From positions 636,330 through 700,329 of the forward strand of contig NZ_JAMOZL010000002.1 of assembly GCF_023667495.1 (NCBI RefSeq): a DNA stretch of 64,000 bases, in the 5' to 3' direction. This document shows positions 35,775 to 46,725 of this stretch, piece after piece. Origin of the DNA: Dyadobacter sp. MSC1_007 (GTDB lineage Bacteria > Bacteroidota > Bacteroidia > Cytophagales > Spirosomataceae). The position numbers and the translations under genes were made by a program. Under the pieces are notes generated by a model, which worked only from the letters and a program-made list of their open reading frames with translations, was not told the origin of the DNA and did not search any database. Position 1 is the stretch's first letter. Every line of letters starts with the position of its first letter.

Positions 35775-38235
35775 CTAATCACTTTTTAAATTTTCAAGCG
35801 GATTAGTGAGTGACGCCTTGATCGACTGGTAGCTGACCGTTAGCAATGCGATTACAACCGCCAGGGCCGCCGCCAGAATGAAGATCCACCATTCCAGGTT
35901 TACATGATAGGCGTATTCCTGCAACCATTTGTCGACCGCCCACCACGCAACAGGGAAAGCGATCAGGTTGGAGATCAGGACGAGTGTCAGGAAGTCTTTC
36001 GAGAGTAGTGCGGCAAGACTGAATGCGGTAGCACCGAGCACTTTCCGGATACCAATTTCCTTGACACGCTGCTCTGCTGAGTAGGTTGCCAACCCGAAAA
36101 GGCCCAGGCATGCGATAAAAATCGCGGCAAGGGCTGTCCAGATCATCAACGTTTGCCGCCGGGTGGTCTTCAATGTAAAATTTCGCGAGCTGGTCGTTCA
36201 GGAAATGGTATTCGAAAGGATCGTCGGCATCTGCCCGAACCATGGCTGCTTTCAGTTTTTCCAGCGTCGCCGGAATGTTGCTGGCCTCTATTTTGGCGGT
36301 ATAGTAGTCTATGCCGTGAATAGGATTTTGGGTGTAGCCTAATACCAGCGGAGCTATTTTGTCCCTTAAAGATTGAAAATGAAAATCTTTGACAATACCG
36401 ACTACCTTCGCTTTAAATGGCGTCCCATCGGCATTGACGGCCTCGAAATCACCGCCATTCGCCGATACCGTCGGTATCTCGACAAACTGTCCCGCCGGAT
36501 CGGTGATATCCAGCATCCTGGCGGCTGTTTCATTAAGGAGTACGGAGGTCGAATCGGACGGGTTGTCGAAATTCCGACCGCTCGCCAGCCTGACATCATA
36601 AGTGTTCAGAAAATCCTTATCCGTCCCAAAAAAGTAAGCATCCCTGGGCTCGGTACGGTTCCCCTGTTCGTTAATCTTAACCCTCCTGTACATTTTCCAT
36701 TCCCCGGGCACCCTCGAAGTGACGGATACGCTTTTCACCGAAGGTATACTGGTCATTTCTGCCTTAATTGCCTCGTAACCGCTCCTTGCCTTACCTGTAT
36801 TGACGTCGATCACCACGAGCAGGTCCTTGTTGAAGCCCAGGTTGGTATTATTCATGAATTTCACCTGCCGGTAGAGCACGATTGTTCCAATGATCAGCAC
36901 GATAGAGACCGTGAACTGGAAAACCACCAGGCCTTTTCGCAACCCCAGACTGCCGCTCTGGTTGATTTTCATGCCCTTTAACAACGAAACAGGTTTAAAA
37001 CCGGAGAGCAGCAGAGCCGGGTAACTTCCCGAAATCAGCCCGATCAGGATCGTGGTGCCGGTAGCGATCAGCCATATGCGGTAGTTGGTCGAGAAATTGA
37101 GTGAGAGTTGTTTTCCGACAAAATCATTGAATGGCCCCAGCACCAGGTTGAGCAAAAGCACTGCCAGGATGAACGAAACGCCGGTTATCAGCAATGCCTC
37201 GAATAGAAATTGATAAACCAAATTCTTGCGGACTGCCCCGATAGATTTGCGTACGCCGATTTCCTTGGCACGGTTGGAAGCTCTCGCCGTCGACAGGTTC
37301 ATGTAATTGATGCCTGCAATGAACAACACAAAAAGCGACACAATTGAAAACATGCGGATATAGGCCGGATTTCCCTGAGGCATGGCCTCCACATTCGTAT
37401 TCCTTGCCCCATCGGTAATGTTTTCGGAATACAGATGCATGTCTTTCAATGCTTGCAAACTGAAATGCAGGCTTGTCCCTTTTTCTGGCTTAAAATTCGA
37501 AAGTACCAGGCGGGTCATTTTAGTTGACACGGTTTCAGGCTCCGAGCCGGTCCTCAGCAATGCGTAAATCGCAAAGCCATTGGAAGACCAGTCGGTTGAC
37601 GTGAAATTTTTAGAATCATCCGAGCTGGTAGCTTCGGAAATTACATTGTTGAAATCAAAGCTCGAATTACGCGGATGATTTCTTAAAACACCCGTGATCT
37701 TATGAGGATAATCCAAATGGCCCCATTGCAGCTTTTTGCCAAGCACCTGAACAGTTCCGAAAAGCCGCATGGCCAGATCTTCATTAATAACAATCGAATT
37801 CGGCTCCATTAACGCCGTCCTTTTATCTCCCGAAATCAATGGGAAGTCGAAGATTTGAAGGAAATTCTGATCGGCCACCGTCACGGTTTCCTGAAAGTTC
37901 ACGGGATTTTCGGGATTAACCAGGTTCGCCCGTCCGATGCGTTTGATACGGGTCGTATTTTCCACTTCCGGGATGCTGCGCTTCGATTCCTCCGCCAATT
38001 TGTAGCTCGCCGCCCCGATCGTCGTTTCTTCTCCCTTCACATTCTTGTGCTCGACAACCCGGTAAATCCTGTCCGCATTCACATGCTGCCGGTCAAAAGT
38101 GAGTTCATCGAACAGGTACAAGCCGATGAGTAGGAAACAAGTGAGCCCGAAAGTCAGGCCGGCGACATTCAGTGACGTGTAGAGCTTGTTGCGGACGAGT
38201 GTGCGGACCGCGACTGTGAGGTAGTTCCTGATCAT
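35775..38235 (-). pseudogene. FtsX/MacB-like ABC transporter permease, frameshifted near the C-terminus
   Basis: The gene encodes an ABC permease of the Bacteroidota FtsX-like group: MacB periplasmic-core domain (FDRQHVNADRIYRVVEHKN) and two FtsX domains (ARASNRAKEIGVRKSIGAVR; EQRVKEIGIRKVLGATAFSL). The first 690 or so codons run in one frame to about 36161, then the family sequence continues in another frame to 35775. A single extra base in the run 36161-36163 (CCC on the coding strand) explains it: removing one C gives the continuous sequence EDHRRQTLMIWTALA. The corrected protein would have 819 residues. It is either a recent mutation or a sequencing error. No ATPase gene is adjacent. Confidence 0.85.
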
Positions 38236-38446
38236 ATCTCAATTCGTAAAAAGGGTGGCTGGTCATCTTTGCAATTGCGCCGACAGTCGCAAAAAATGCA
38301 TAGGGGACATTACCTCAGAACAGAACAAATCCGTACCATTTCGAAAGGCTGCATAAACAGCCAATTTCGAAATCCTGACTGTTCGGTAAGGAACGACGGT
38401 GTTCAATAATGGACACTGATTACGAATTTTGACTTGCGGCACTAAC

Positions 38447-41185
38447 CTATAAATGCAGCTGAATGCCCGCGGAAAATGTCCTCGCCCGTGGATACGCGCC
38501 ATAGTCGTACCCCTGCGAAGCAGGCGCCTGTCCCGAGAAATTCACTTCCGGGTCCCAGCCACGGTATTTGGTAAGTACAAAAAGGTTTTGTGCGTTGAGA
38601 AAAACCCTGGCGGTTTTGTCTTTCCAGAGCGGGATGCGGCAGCCGAGTGAGAGGTTTTGAAGACGGATGAAGCCAGCTTTTTCGAGATAAAAATTCAGTG
38701 GGTAACTACCAAAATTAAAGTCTGCACCCTGCCGTGGAATATTTATATATGGCTGATTGGGATTCCAGGCATTTTGCAAAGCATAGTAGGTAGTGTTGCC
38801 AATGGTGCCGCCGTGCAGCATTGCACCCATTTGATTCACCACCTTTTGACCATGTTCTCCGCGAAACAGCAAGCTCAAATCAAGCCTGTTCCATTGCCAG
38901 GACGACGAAATTCCCCAGACGACGCTGGGCGTGGGACTGCCGAAATAGTCAGCGCCGGTACCGGGCGGGTGGGTTTCCCGGGCTGTTCCTACGCGATATG
39001 AGATTTCCGTTTCCGGATAGCCAGCATCGCGCAATTCCTGCTCCGAATGCCAGACGGCGTCGCTATGAAATCCGAAAAAACTGCCCACCGGCCTGTTCTT
39101 TGCTGCATCCCGATCCGTTCCCGGGTAAGCGCTTTTGGGATCCCGAACCCGATTGGAAAGCACGGTCACATTCCCTGAAATAATCCCTGTTATTGCCCCG
39201 AAAATTTCAAATTTGTTTGATGCAGTGAGCTCGATTCCATGGTTATGTAATCCGCGAGATGCTCCGTAAAATCGCTTTACATTGCCTCCCGGCTGCAACA
39301 TGCCTGTCTGATAGGGGACATGATTGGCCATGTTTTCAAATAGATCCAGTTCGAGCCGCAGCTTCCCTTTCAGCAAATCCACGACACTTCCCAAGCTTAC
39401 CAAATGGCTGTACACCTTCGGATCATCCCCGACAATTTGTACGTGGGGCGTCGACACTGAAAAAATGGGCTGCGTAAAACCATAGTCGGCCACAATCCGA
39501 AGCCCGTTCCCAGGCGACGCCAGCCAGCCGGATCTGCCCGGCGCCTGCCATGCTGCACCGCCCCCAATCGAATGGAATTGATACGGCTCATAAGTCGCAT
39601 TTAAAGGCCAGCTTTCCCTTCTTGCATTTAAATTGAAGGTAAAACCGCCGCCAGTTTGAAGGGAAGATTGCAAGATAAACGAATGAATCCGGGTTTTGCT
39701 CCGCGCTCGTGAATACGAAAATGGTGCAGCCAGTGGTGCCAACTCTGCGTCAGGATGGGCCCTTACCGTTTCGATCCATCGCGTCAGATCTGTTTCATTC
39801 GGGCTGGTTGCCAATGCCTCACGTCTCTTGAAATCCTGCCTCGAATAACTGGCAGCAACCAGCAGCACATTTTTCTTCCACTGTCTTCGGTAATCCAACG
39901 CTGTTTCGAATGAATGCTGGTCATGATCGGTAAACGCGCGGCTCGGCGTTGCGGCGTAGTCGGGCACACGGTTAAAATACTGCCTGTCGAAGGTCGTACC
40001 ATACTGCGCTCGTAATGACAAACTTTTAATAATGTCAAATTGAAGATATTGTGAAGAAATCATGCGGCGGCTGTCCGAGTCTGCACCGGAGTTCTGCACC
40101 TGTGCCACGGGATTGGCCATATCGAACTTGCCGATCGCCGGCCTGTGAAAGGTTCCGTCTGCATTGTACACCGGGCCAAATGGAAAGGCCGTATATACAC
40201 CGGAAAAAGCACTGCGCATTTGAGCGTTCGCCGTTGCATAGTAAGTACTGGTACCAAGGCGCAGGCGGTTTTTTAGAAAATTTGCGTCCAGGTTTACACG
40301 TATGCTCTTCCGGTCGTAGCCGCTCGCGAGCAATACTCCTTTCTGGTCCGTGAGATTACCTTGAATGGAGAATTTCAAAAAGTCCGTCCCTCCGCTAAGT
40401 CCAAGCTGGTTCCTGAATGCGGTACCGTTCCGGGTCACCGCGTCAACCCAGTCAATGCCCTGTTGCTGAAACGACGGATCTTCAAGGATAGGCGCCAGTT
40501 TAAGTGTGTTCGGATAGTATTTTTCTATTTTCCTGCGAAAGGCGATATAGTCTGATGCGTTGAGGATGCCAGGCTCTCGGGCGATTCGCTGGATCGAAGC
40601 CGAAGATTCAAAGTCGATTTTTAACCCATTTGAAGTCGCTCTCTTTGTCCGGATCACAATAACTCCGTTGCTACCGCGACTACCGTACATGGCCATCGCA
40701 GAGCCATTTTTGACCACTTCAATGGATTCAATATCAGCCGGATTAAGAATTGACAAAGGATTAGCCGCCATCGGTTGCCATTGGGGCTCAAACATACGCG
40801 TCCTGTAATCAGCCGAGTAAAAATCAATCGGCATCCCATCGATCACATAAAGTGGTTCCGACGAGCTGAACATAGTGGAAGTCCCCCGCACTCTCACCGA
40901 AAAATCTCCGCCCGGCGCACCGTTCGTCTCTGTCACCCGCACACCAGCCATTTGCCCGGCTATTAATTGCTCGGGCGTCGCGGCTACCAGTTTTTGCCCA
41001 TTATGAATAATCCTTCGGCCGGCCCAGGGTGAGTTATCGCTTAAAACGTCGATAGAAAATGCCTTGACGGAATCCCGGCCGGAAGAATCGCCTGGAAATG
41101 ACTGTGCATTGACATAGGAAATCGCCAGGAACGTAAAAAACAACCCGAAACGCAGGCTAATCACCACAGAGTAAAATCGATTCAT
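38447..41185 (-). CDS. SusC/RagA-like TonB-dependent receptor without SusD partner
   Basis: A 912-residue outer membrane receptor with signal peptide (FGLFFTFLAISYVNAQ). The plug is typical (IAGQMAGVRVTETNGAPGGD, LYVIDGMPIDF, AMYGSRGSNGVIVIRTKRA) and the barrel ends FSAGIQLHL. Unlike most SusC proteins it lacks the N-terminal carboxypeptidase-D-like domain: the plug starts about 75 residues after the signal. No susD gene is adjacent; the next gene, divergent, encodes a plug-containing fusion protein. Substrate unknown. Confidence 0.9.
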   Translation of the reverse strand: MNRFYSVVISLRFGLFFTFLAISYVNAQSFPGDSSGRDSVKAFSIDVLSDNSPWAGRRIIHNGQKLVAATPEQLIAGQMAGVRVTETNGAPGGDFSVRVRGTSTMFSSSEPLYVIDGMPIDFYSADYRTRMFEPQWQPMAANPLSILNPADIESIEVVKNGSAMAMYGSRGSNGVIVIRTKRATSNGLKIDFESSASIQRIAREPGILNASDYIAFRRKIEKYYPNTLKLAPILEDPSFQQQGIDWVDAVTRNGTAFRNQLGLSGGTDFLKFSIQGNLTDQKGVLLASGYDRKSIRVNLDANFLKNRLRLGTSTYYATANAQMRSAFSGVYTAFPFGPVYNADGTFHRPAIGKFDMANPVAQVQNSGADSDSRRMISSQYLQFDIIKSLSLRAQYGTTFDRQYFNRVPDYAATPSRAFTDHDQHSFETALDYRRQWKKNVLLVAASYSRQDFKRREALATSPNETDLTRWIETVRAHPDAELAPLAAPFSYSRARSKTRIHSFILQSSLQTGGGFTFNLNARRESWPLNATYEPYQFHSIGGGAAWQAPGRSGWLASPGNGLRIVADYGFTQPIFSVSTPHVQIVGDDPKVYSHLVSLGSVVDLLKGKLRLELDLFENMANHVPYQTGMLQPGGNVKRFYGASRGLHNHGIELTASNKFEIFGAITGIISGNVTVLSNRVRDPKSAYPGTDRDAAKNRPVGSFFGFHSDAVWHSEQELRDAGYPETEISYRVGTARETHPPGTGADYFGSPTPSVVWGISSSWQWNRLDLSLLFRGEHGQKVVNQMGAMLHGGTIGNTTYYALQNAWNPNQPYINIPRQGADFNFGSYPLNFYLEKAGFIRLQNLSLGCRIPLWKDKTARVFLNAQNLFVLTKYRGWDPEVNFSGQAPASQGYDYGAYPRARTFSAGIQLHL

Positions 41186-41229
41186 TCAGAATGGATAGAG
41201 GTATGTAACTTATGTTATATTCAATTCGC

Positions 41230-41258
41230 CAAAAATACGGCAGCCGCGCGGGATTCAA
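41230..41258 (-). promoter_or_regulatory. Promoter of the SusC-like receptor gene
   Basis: On the minus strand, TTG (41258-41256), an 18-bp spacer, then TATTTTTG (41237-41230), close to the Bacteroidota consensus, 44 bp before the start codon. Confidence 0.5.
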
Positions 41259-41340
41259 AAGGATTCTGGACAGTTGGAGATAATGCAACCATAGTTATAA
41301 TTACGCAACGAAGTTCTTTTTTCAAAGTAATTGAATAACT

Positions 41341-44300
41341 ATGCGCTGCTTGTTCCTCCCTGGTTGGATAACTATTATGCTCCTAAGCATCTCTATGGTG
41401 GTTTTGGGGCAAAAGACCGCCATATTAAGTGGCTATGTAATGGATGAGGCGTCGGGCAAACCGATGCCGTTTGCCAATGTATATGTAAACGGCAGCACGC
41501 AGGGGGCAGTCACCGACGAAAAGGGCTATTATGCACTAGCCGGTTTGCCACTGGGTACGGTCGAAATAGTCGCTTCATTTGTTGGCTATCAATCTGCTGC
41601 ACAGAAAATACGGTTTGAAAATACGTCTGCAAAAAAAGCCGATTTTCGGCTGAAACCAAGTGCTCAAATGCTGGATGCGGTGACGGTAAAGGGATCCCGG
41701 AAGCGCTCGGAGCGATATTTACGTGAATTTAAAAGACAACTCTTCGGCGAGCCGTTTGGCGGGCAGTGCCTGCTTGTAAACAGCGAAGTCCTCAATTTTG
41801 AAGAAGTTAACGGTCATCTGTACGCAACGGCAAATGAACCTTTGATTATTGACAATCAGGCGCTGGGTTACCGACTGATTTATGATTTGCAACATTTCGA
41901 TGGTGATGCGTCCGGCAAGGTTTATTCTGCGGGTACTGCCCGTTTTGAAGAACTGAAAGCCGCGAACGAACGGGAGGCAAACCGGTTCCGGCGTAACCGG
42001 CTGATTGCGTACAAAGGGTCGATCAGGCACCTAATGGCTACGCTCATTGATAACACGTTCGAGCAGGCAGGCTTTCTGGTTTATCAGGAAGATGCCGCTA
42101 AACCGATGCCCATTGAACGGCGGTTGATCACACTTGCCGATGCGGTGAGCGCTTACAAGCGTTTGGTTCCAGTCAAGGCTTCTGCGTTGATCCAGCCCGG
42201 TCGGTTACCGAATGAACGGCGACTGGTTTCGGCCATGAAACTGATCGTTTTCTATACGCCTGGCTCCTCTGGTTTTTCGCCGTATCCTGATGCCCGTTAC
42301 GCCTATACGGAAATGAAACTTCCTGGCGGGCAAATGCAAATGACGATCGATGGGGTTATTACAATGCCGGAAGGGATGGAAGCCAAAGGCTCGATGGGTA
42401 ATGACAGACTATCGACGATGCTTCCCGCGGAATGGAAACCGGAAGGCAATGAGAAAGAGCTGGTTACAAATGGACCGCTGGCGACTCAGGGAAAACTTGC
42501 TTTCCCCGACGCCGGGTTAGGGCGCATCAATGAGGCCTTCAACGAGCGATTCAAGCTGCTGGCCCCAACATTGTTTGTGCATATCGACAAACCGTTTTAC
42601 GCCACCGGGGACCGGCTCTGGATGAGTACCTATTTACTCGACGCGGCCAGTCACCAGCGGATAAGCGGCGAAACGGCCATGCATGTCGACTTGCTTACGC
42701 CGACAGGAAAATTGGTACAGCACCAGTGGGTACGTATCGTGGACGGACGTGGCGAAGGAAATTTCCGACTGTCTGATACGCTTATGACGGGCACCTATCG
42801 CCTGCGTGCCTATACCGACGAAGACGATGCTCAACGGCGCCCGGCTTTCGAACGGAATGTGGCCATCTACAATCTGTTTCGTAACGACATATCGAAAGGT
42901 AGCGATTCACTTTCTCAGCAATTAGACATTCAGATTTTGCCGGAAGGCGGTCGCTGGGTTTCAGGATTGCCTGCTCGGCTGGGCGTAAAAGTTGTGCAGC
43001 CCAATGGTCGTGGCTTGCCTATCGCGGGACGCATTGTCGACGACCTGGGTGCTGAGGTAGTTCGTTTCAAGACTAATCAGCAGGGGATGACCAGTGTTTT
43101 GATGCAGCCAAAGACGCAGCGGATTTATCATGCCGAAGTAATGTATAACAACCAGCAGCAACGCGTTACTTTACCCATGCCCGAAACGGAAGGGTTGTTG
43201 CTCTCAGCTGATGCGATCAGCGATACAACCCGTTTGGCATTGACCATTATGAGCTCAAACCAAGCTGTTACCGACTCGGTGTATATCCTGGTTCAGCAAC
43301 GTGGCCATGTGGTCGATCAACGAAAAATTGTCCTGCAAAATGGGCTGGCGAAGATAAGCTTGCCGATGATGAACTGGCTGCCAGGGCTTGCGCAAATCAC
43401 GCTTTATGATGCAATCGGCAAACCGCAGGCCGAACGATTGGCGTTTGTACCCGAATCCATTGCGCCGGTAGGTGTGGTGTTGGGATTCAATAAAGCCCGG
43501 TATCAGCCGCGCGAACAGGTCGTTTTGAGTGTCAAGCTGAGCGACAACGGATCACCGGCATTAGCCGCATTGTCGGCTTCAATCACCGATGTCGGTAAAG
43601 TGCCTGACGATACCGCGGACGCTACTTTGCAAGCACATTTACTGCTAACGGGAGAGCTTCGCGGTCGGGTTGAAAATCCAAATCAATATGTAGTGAACCC
43701 CTCGGCCGAAATCCGGCGGGCCCTGGACGACCTGCTGTTGACGCAAGGCTGGCGAAGGGTTAGTGGCACGCCTGAAACGGACTCGCTCGGTGGTGTATCG
43801 CTTAGAGGGCGCATTTTGAATGCAAAAAAGCAACCAATATCCGGCGCGCAGGTGATCGTGGCCTCCACAATGCCCGGGCAATCGTTCATAAGATCAGCCG
43901 GTGCTGACGAGCAGGGGCGCTTTCGGCTGGCAGGGATGGCCATTTCCGATACAGTACAGCTAATTGCGCAAATTGCTGATCGGCATTTTAAAAACATTTC
44001 TGCAAGTGAAGCATTTCTGATACAGGAAGGGCCTGGTGAACGATGGGAAACAGGCAAAATAGCTGAGGCGCCGGATTGGTCGGCGGTACGGGCTCAGCTG
44101 GAAGATGCCCGGACCAGGCAAGAAGCAAATCCCGACGCGTACCGTGATAAGAATGTGAAAGAGCTCAATGAAGTGACGGTTAGGGCGAAAAAATACAATG
44201 AAAGGCCGGAAGATATCCAGCTGCGTAGTTTGCACGATGCGGCCGATGCTGTTGTCATTTTCGATGAGAAGTCGCCCGCTTACTCCAATCTGTACGAAAT

Positions 44301-44904
44301 GATTCAGGGGCGATTTGCCGGAGTGACTGTGGCACGAACCACCGCTACACCTGGCGGGCCGCCATCACCCCCTGGATATCTTGTGTCAATTCGGGGCATG
44401 AGTAGCTATAAGAGTGGTACACAGCCATTGTTTTTAATGGATGGCGTGCATATTCAAGACCGTGATGGAACCGCTTTGATGACCTTTAATCCGCGGGATA
44501 TTGAACGCATCGAAGTTCTGAAAAATGCTGGTACAGCGGGTATATATGGCGTTCAGGGAGGGAATGGGGTTATTGCTTTCTATTCCAAGGGCGCACGGTC
44601 TGCTCAGGCAGGCGCGACACCCGGCAAAACTATGACGCCGGTTCAATTCATCGGCTATCCGTCTGTTCAGCGCGAATTTTATGTGCCACGCTATGATACG
44701 GAAATGTCCAACAGCACTATTTCCGGTCCCGTAGATAGCCGCGATGTTCTGTACTGGAAACCGATGATGCAAACGGACGGTCAAGGGCAAAGCCAGCTGC
44801 GTTTTCCGCTGTCCGACGTAGTGCAAACCCTGCGTGTGGTGATACAAGGCATTACGACCGACGGACGTCCGGTGCATTGTGTTCAGTTGATGCGGGTCCA
44901 ATGA
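41341..44904 (+). CDS. Large exported protein: regulatory domain, macroglobulin-like region and TonB plug
   Basis: A 1187-residue protein with signal peptide (ITIMLLSISMVVLGQ). Residues about 28-112 are a carboxypeptidase-D-regulatory-like domain (LSGYVMDEASGKPMPFANVY, VTDEKGYYALAGLPLG). A middle part of about 300 residues has no recognised fold. Residues about 405-520 look like an alpha-2-macroglobulin MG2 strand set (LFVHIDKPFYATGDRLWMST, LMTGTYRLRAYTDED), followed by further MG-like sandwiches. Residues about 985-1090 are a TonB-receptor plug (MIQGRFAGVTVARTTA, LFLMDGVHIQDRDG, GIYGVQGGNGVIAFYS) but no barrel follows. It may dock on a separate receptor, perhaps the divergent SusC-like protein. 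Confidence 0.85.
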   Translation: MRCLFLPGWITIMLLSISMVVLGQKTAILSGYVMDEASGKPMPFANVYVNGSTQGAVTDEKGYYALAGLPLGTVEIVASFVGYQSAAQKIRFENTSAKKADFRLKPSAQMLDAVTVKGSRKRSERYLREFKRQLFGEPFGGQCLLVNSEVLNFEEVNGHLYATANEPLIIDNQALGYRLIYDLQHFDGDASGKVYSAGTARFEELKAANEREANRFRRNRLIAYKGSIRHLMATLIDNTFEQAGFLVYQEDAAKPMPIERRLITLADAVSAYKRLVPVKASALIQPGRLPNERRLVSAMKLIVFYTPGSSGFSPYPDARYAYTEMKLPGGQMQMTIDGVITMPEGMEAKGSMGNDRLSTMLPAEWKPEGNEKELVTNGPLATQGKLAFPDAGLGRINEAFNERFKLLAPTLFVHIDKPFYATGDRLWMSTYLLDAASHQRISGETAMHVDLLTPTGKLVQHQWVRIVDGRGEGNFRLSDTLMTGTYRLRAYTDEDDAQRRPAFERNVAIYNLFRNDISKGSDSLSQQLDIQILPEGGRWVSGLPARLGVKVVQPNGRGLPIAGRIVDDLGAEVVRFKTNQQGMTSVLMQPKTQRIYHAEVMYNNQQQRVTLPMPETEGLLLSADAISDTTRLALTIMSSNQAVTDSVYILVQQRGHVVDQRKIVLQNGLAKISLPMMNWLPGLAQITLYDAIGKPQAERLAFVPESIAPVGVVLGFNKARYQPREQVVLSVKLSDNGSPALAALSASITDVGKVPDDTADATLQAHLLLTGELRGRVENPNQYVVNPSAEIRRALDDLLLTQGWRRVSGTPETDSLGGVSLRGRILNAKKQPISGAQVIVASTMPGQSFIRSAGADEQGRFRLAGMAISDTVQLIAQIADRHFKNISASEAFLIQEGPGERWETGKIAEAPDWSAVRAQLEDARTRQEANPDAYRDKNVKELNEVTVRAKKYNERPEDIQLRSLHDAADAVVIFDEKSPAYSNLYEMIQGRFAGVTVARTTATPGGPPSPPGYLVSIRGMSSYKSGTQPLFLMDGVHIQDRDGTALMTFNPRDIERIEVLKNAGTAGIYGVQGGNGVIAFYSKGARSAQAGATPGKTMTPVQFIGYPSVQREFYVPRYDTEMSNSTISGPVDSRDVLYWKPMMQTDGQGQSQLRFPLSDVVQTLRVVIQGITTDGRPVHCVQLMRVQ

Positions 44905-44925
44905 CTGGTATCTTTGCTGGTTTAC

Positions 44926-45570
44926 TTACTTGGCTTTCTTTTTTAAAAAATAGAGATAATCGCCATCAAAGTAGCTCCCTACACTGGTGATAACCGCGGG
45001 GTATATCATGTCCGCCTGCACGAAACCTTCGGTGCAAAGTGAATCTTTACTATCGGTGTGCACTACAAACTTCAAAGTGGCTTTACTATCGACGGGACTT
45101 TTGGCCAAAGCAGGAGTCCAGGTTATTCCTGAATACTGCGCGCTGCTGCCTGTATTTCCGACCCGTTCGAAGATACCGGATGGTGTGACGTCGCCCGATG
45201 ATAAAGTGGGATTGGATATTAACAAGCACTGCTGAAACCTGCCGTAGATTCTGAAAGATGGGTTTACCGACGATTCCTCGCGTTTGGTTACGGTCAGTGT
45301 CACTTCCCGGGCAAACTGATCTGATTCATTCAAATAGAACAGCCGGTTTTCAGCAATATCAGTGTATCCATTTGGATCAGCCTGATTTGCAACCGTCAGC
45401 TGCCAGAAGTAACCCGGTCCCGTACGGTTACCGACCGGCGCGAAATGCCCACCTCCCGGCCTGTCATCATCAGGCTCAGGATTTTTCTTTTTACAATCCC
45501 AAATAATTAGCGTCAAAATAAAAAACACTATGAGACGGACAATTTTACTCATCAGGTGAAAGTTCTTCAT
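44926..45570 (-). CDS. Small lipoprotein, unknown function
   Basis: A 214-residue protein with a lipoprotein signal (LIVFFILTLIIWDC) followed by KKKNPEPDDD. The body is beta-rich (FWQLTVANQADPNG, REVTLTVTKREESS) with two Cys pairs possible. No family recognised. An alternative ATG at 45552 drops six residues. It is divergent from the imelysin-like gene with a 69-bp gap and may share regulation with it. Confidence 0.75.
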   Translation of the reverse strand: MKNFHLMSKIVRLIVFFILTLIIWDCKKKNPEPDDDRPGGGHFAPVGNRTGPGYFWQLTVANQADPNGYTDIAENRLFYLNESDQFAREVTLTVTKREESSVNPSFRIYGRFQQCLLISNPTLSSGDVTPSGIFERVGNTGSSAQYSGITWTPALAKSPVDSKATLKFVVHTDSKDSLCTEGFVQADMIYPAVITSVGSYFDGDYLYFLKKKAK

Positions 45571-45639
45571 GTGACCGTTAGTCTATTTAATGTTACAACG
45601 AAAAGCTTTGGTAAAAAGTAAGTCTGTTTAAAGACCGCT

Positions 45640-46725
45640 ATGAAATATTTTCTATGTCTCTTCTTAGTGCTTTTGCTTGGATGTTCCAATGAAAAGGACC
45701 CGGGCCCTATTTCGCTTTCCGACCGCGAAACCGCTTTACAGGGCATTGGCAGTGCCGCCATCATTCGCAGCTTTCTCGAACTTCAAAATTCAGCGAACGC
45801 ACTGAACGAGTTTGCAATTTCCTATCAACACGATTCTACCAGCACTCAAAAACTGCTTGTGCTAAGAAAAGAGTGGGTCAATTCGGCCGTCGCCTGGAAA
45901 ACGGCAGCGATATTTTTGCAAGGTAAATTCAGTACCGATATTTCTTCGTCCAATCTTTATGCTCAGGCAAATGCCAACGCAATAGAGGATATTATTTCGT
46001 CCAATGTTCCACGATTTGACCAGACTTACATGCGATCACTTTTAGAGACGTCCACAGGTCTGGCGGCGATCGAATATCTGATATACGGGACTAACAGAGA
46101 AAACGCAGCGTCGGTAATAGCTGCGTTTAGTGCCAGGGGTTCACGCCGCGGGGCTTTCCTCCGTGGACTATGTCTGGATTTGAAGCGACGCAGCGACCAG
46201 CTGTTGTATCAATGGAGCACGGGAGGCAACGGTTATCTTAATCAATTTGTGGCGTCGAGCGGCCCTGAGCGAAGTTCTTCCATCGGCGTGTTGACGGACA
46301 ATATGATCGCTACCATTGCCAAAATAAAAGAAGAAAGGCTTGGTGCACCGTTAGGGGTCAATGAGGGGACTGCCCGCCCGGCCCTAGTCGAATCTAAATA
46401 TAGCGGCGAGTCGACAGCCTTGCTTCGCGCTGAATTAAAAAGTGTAGAACAGTCATTTTCAGCATGGAGGACAGATGGCATCGGCGCGCGCGCGTTATAC
46501 TGGCTTCTGGACCAGGCAGGTGCCAAATCGGCTGATATGGCGCTCAGTAAAGCCCTTGAAGCGCAATTTATGGATATCGTCTATAAACTCAACCTGATCA
46601 AAACTCCTCTGGAACAAGCAATTTTAACTGATCCGCAGCAAGTGATGGCTGTGTACGAATCAGTCGGGAAATTGCAAAATATGCTTCAAAACGAAGTCAT
46701 TGCCGGGCTCCACTTCCGGGATTAG
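45640..46725 (+). CDS. Imelysin-family lipoprotein
   Basis: A 361-residue protein with lipobox LFLVLLLGC and an all-helical imelysin (peptidase M75-like) body: LVLRKEWVNSAVAWKTAAIF, STGLAAIEYLIYG and two similar helical halves (ALRAELKSVEQSFSAWRTDG-like). Imelysin-family lipoproteins are often iron-regulated and linked to iron uptake. No ferric receptor gene is beside it, so the role is not certain. Confidence 0.85.
   Translation: MKYFLCLFLVLLLGCSNEKDPGPISLSDRETALQGIGSAAIIRSFLELQNSANALNEFAISYQHDSTSTQKLLVLRKEWVNSAVAWKTAAIFLQGKFSTDISSSNLYAQANANAIEDIISSNVPRFDQTYMRSLLETSTGLAAIEYLIYGTNRENAASVIAAFSARGSRRGAFLRGLCLDLKRRSDQLLYQWSTGGNGYLNQFVASSGPERSSSIGVLTDNMIATIAKIKEERLGAPLGVNEGTARPALVESKYSGESTALLRAELKSVEQSFSAWRTDGIGARALYWLLDQAGAKSADMALSKALEAQFMDIVYKLNLIKTPLEQAILTDPQQVMAVYESVGKLQNMLQNEVIAGLHFRD

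Noticed and set aside
36373..36981. 202-codon plus-strand frame within the FtsX permease gene
   Set aside because: Antisense to well-conserved permease sequence.
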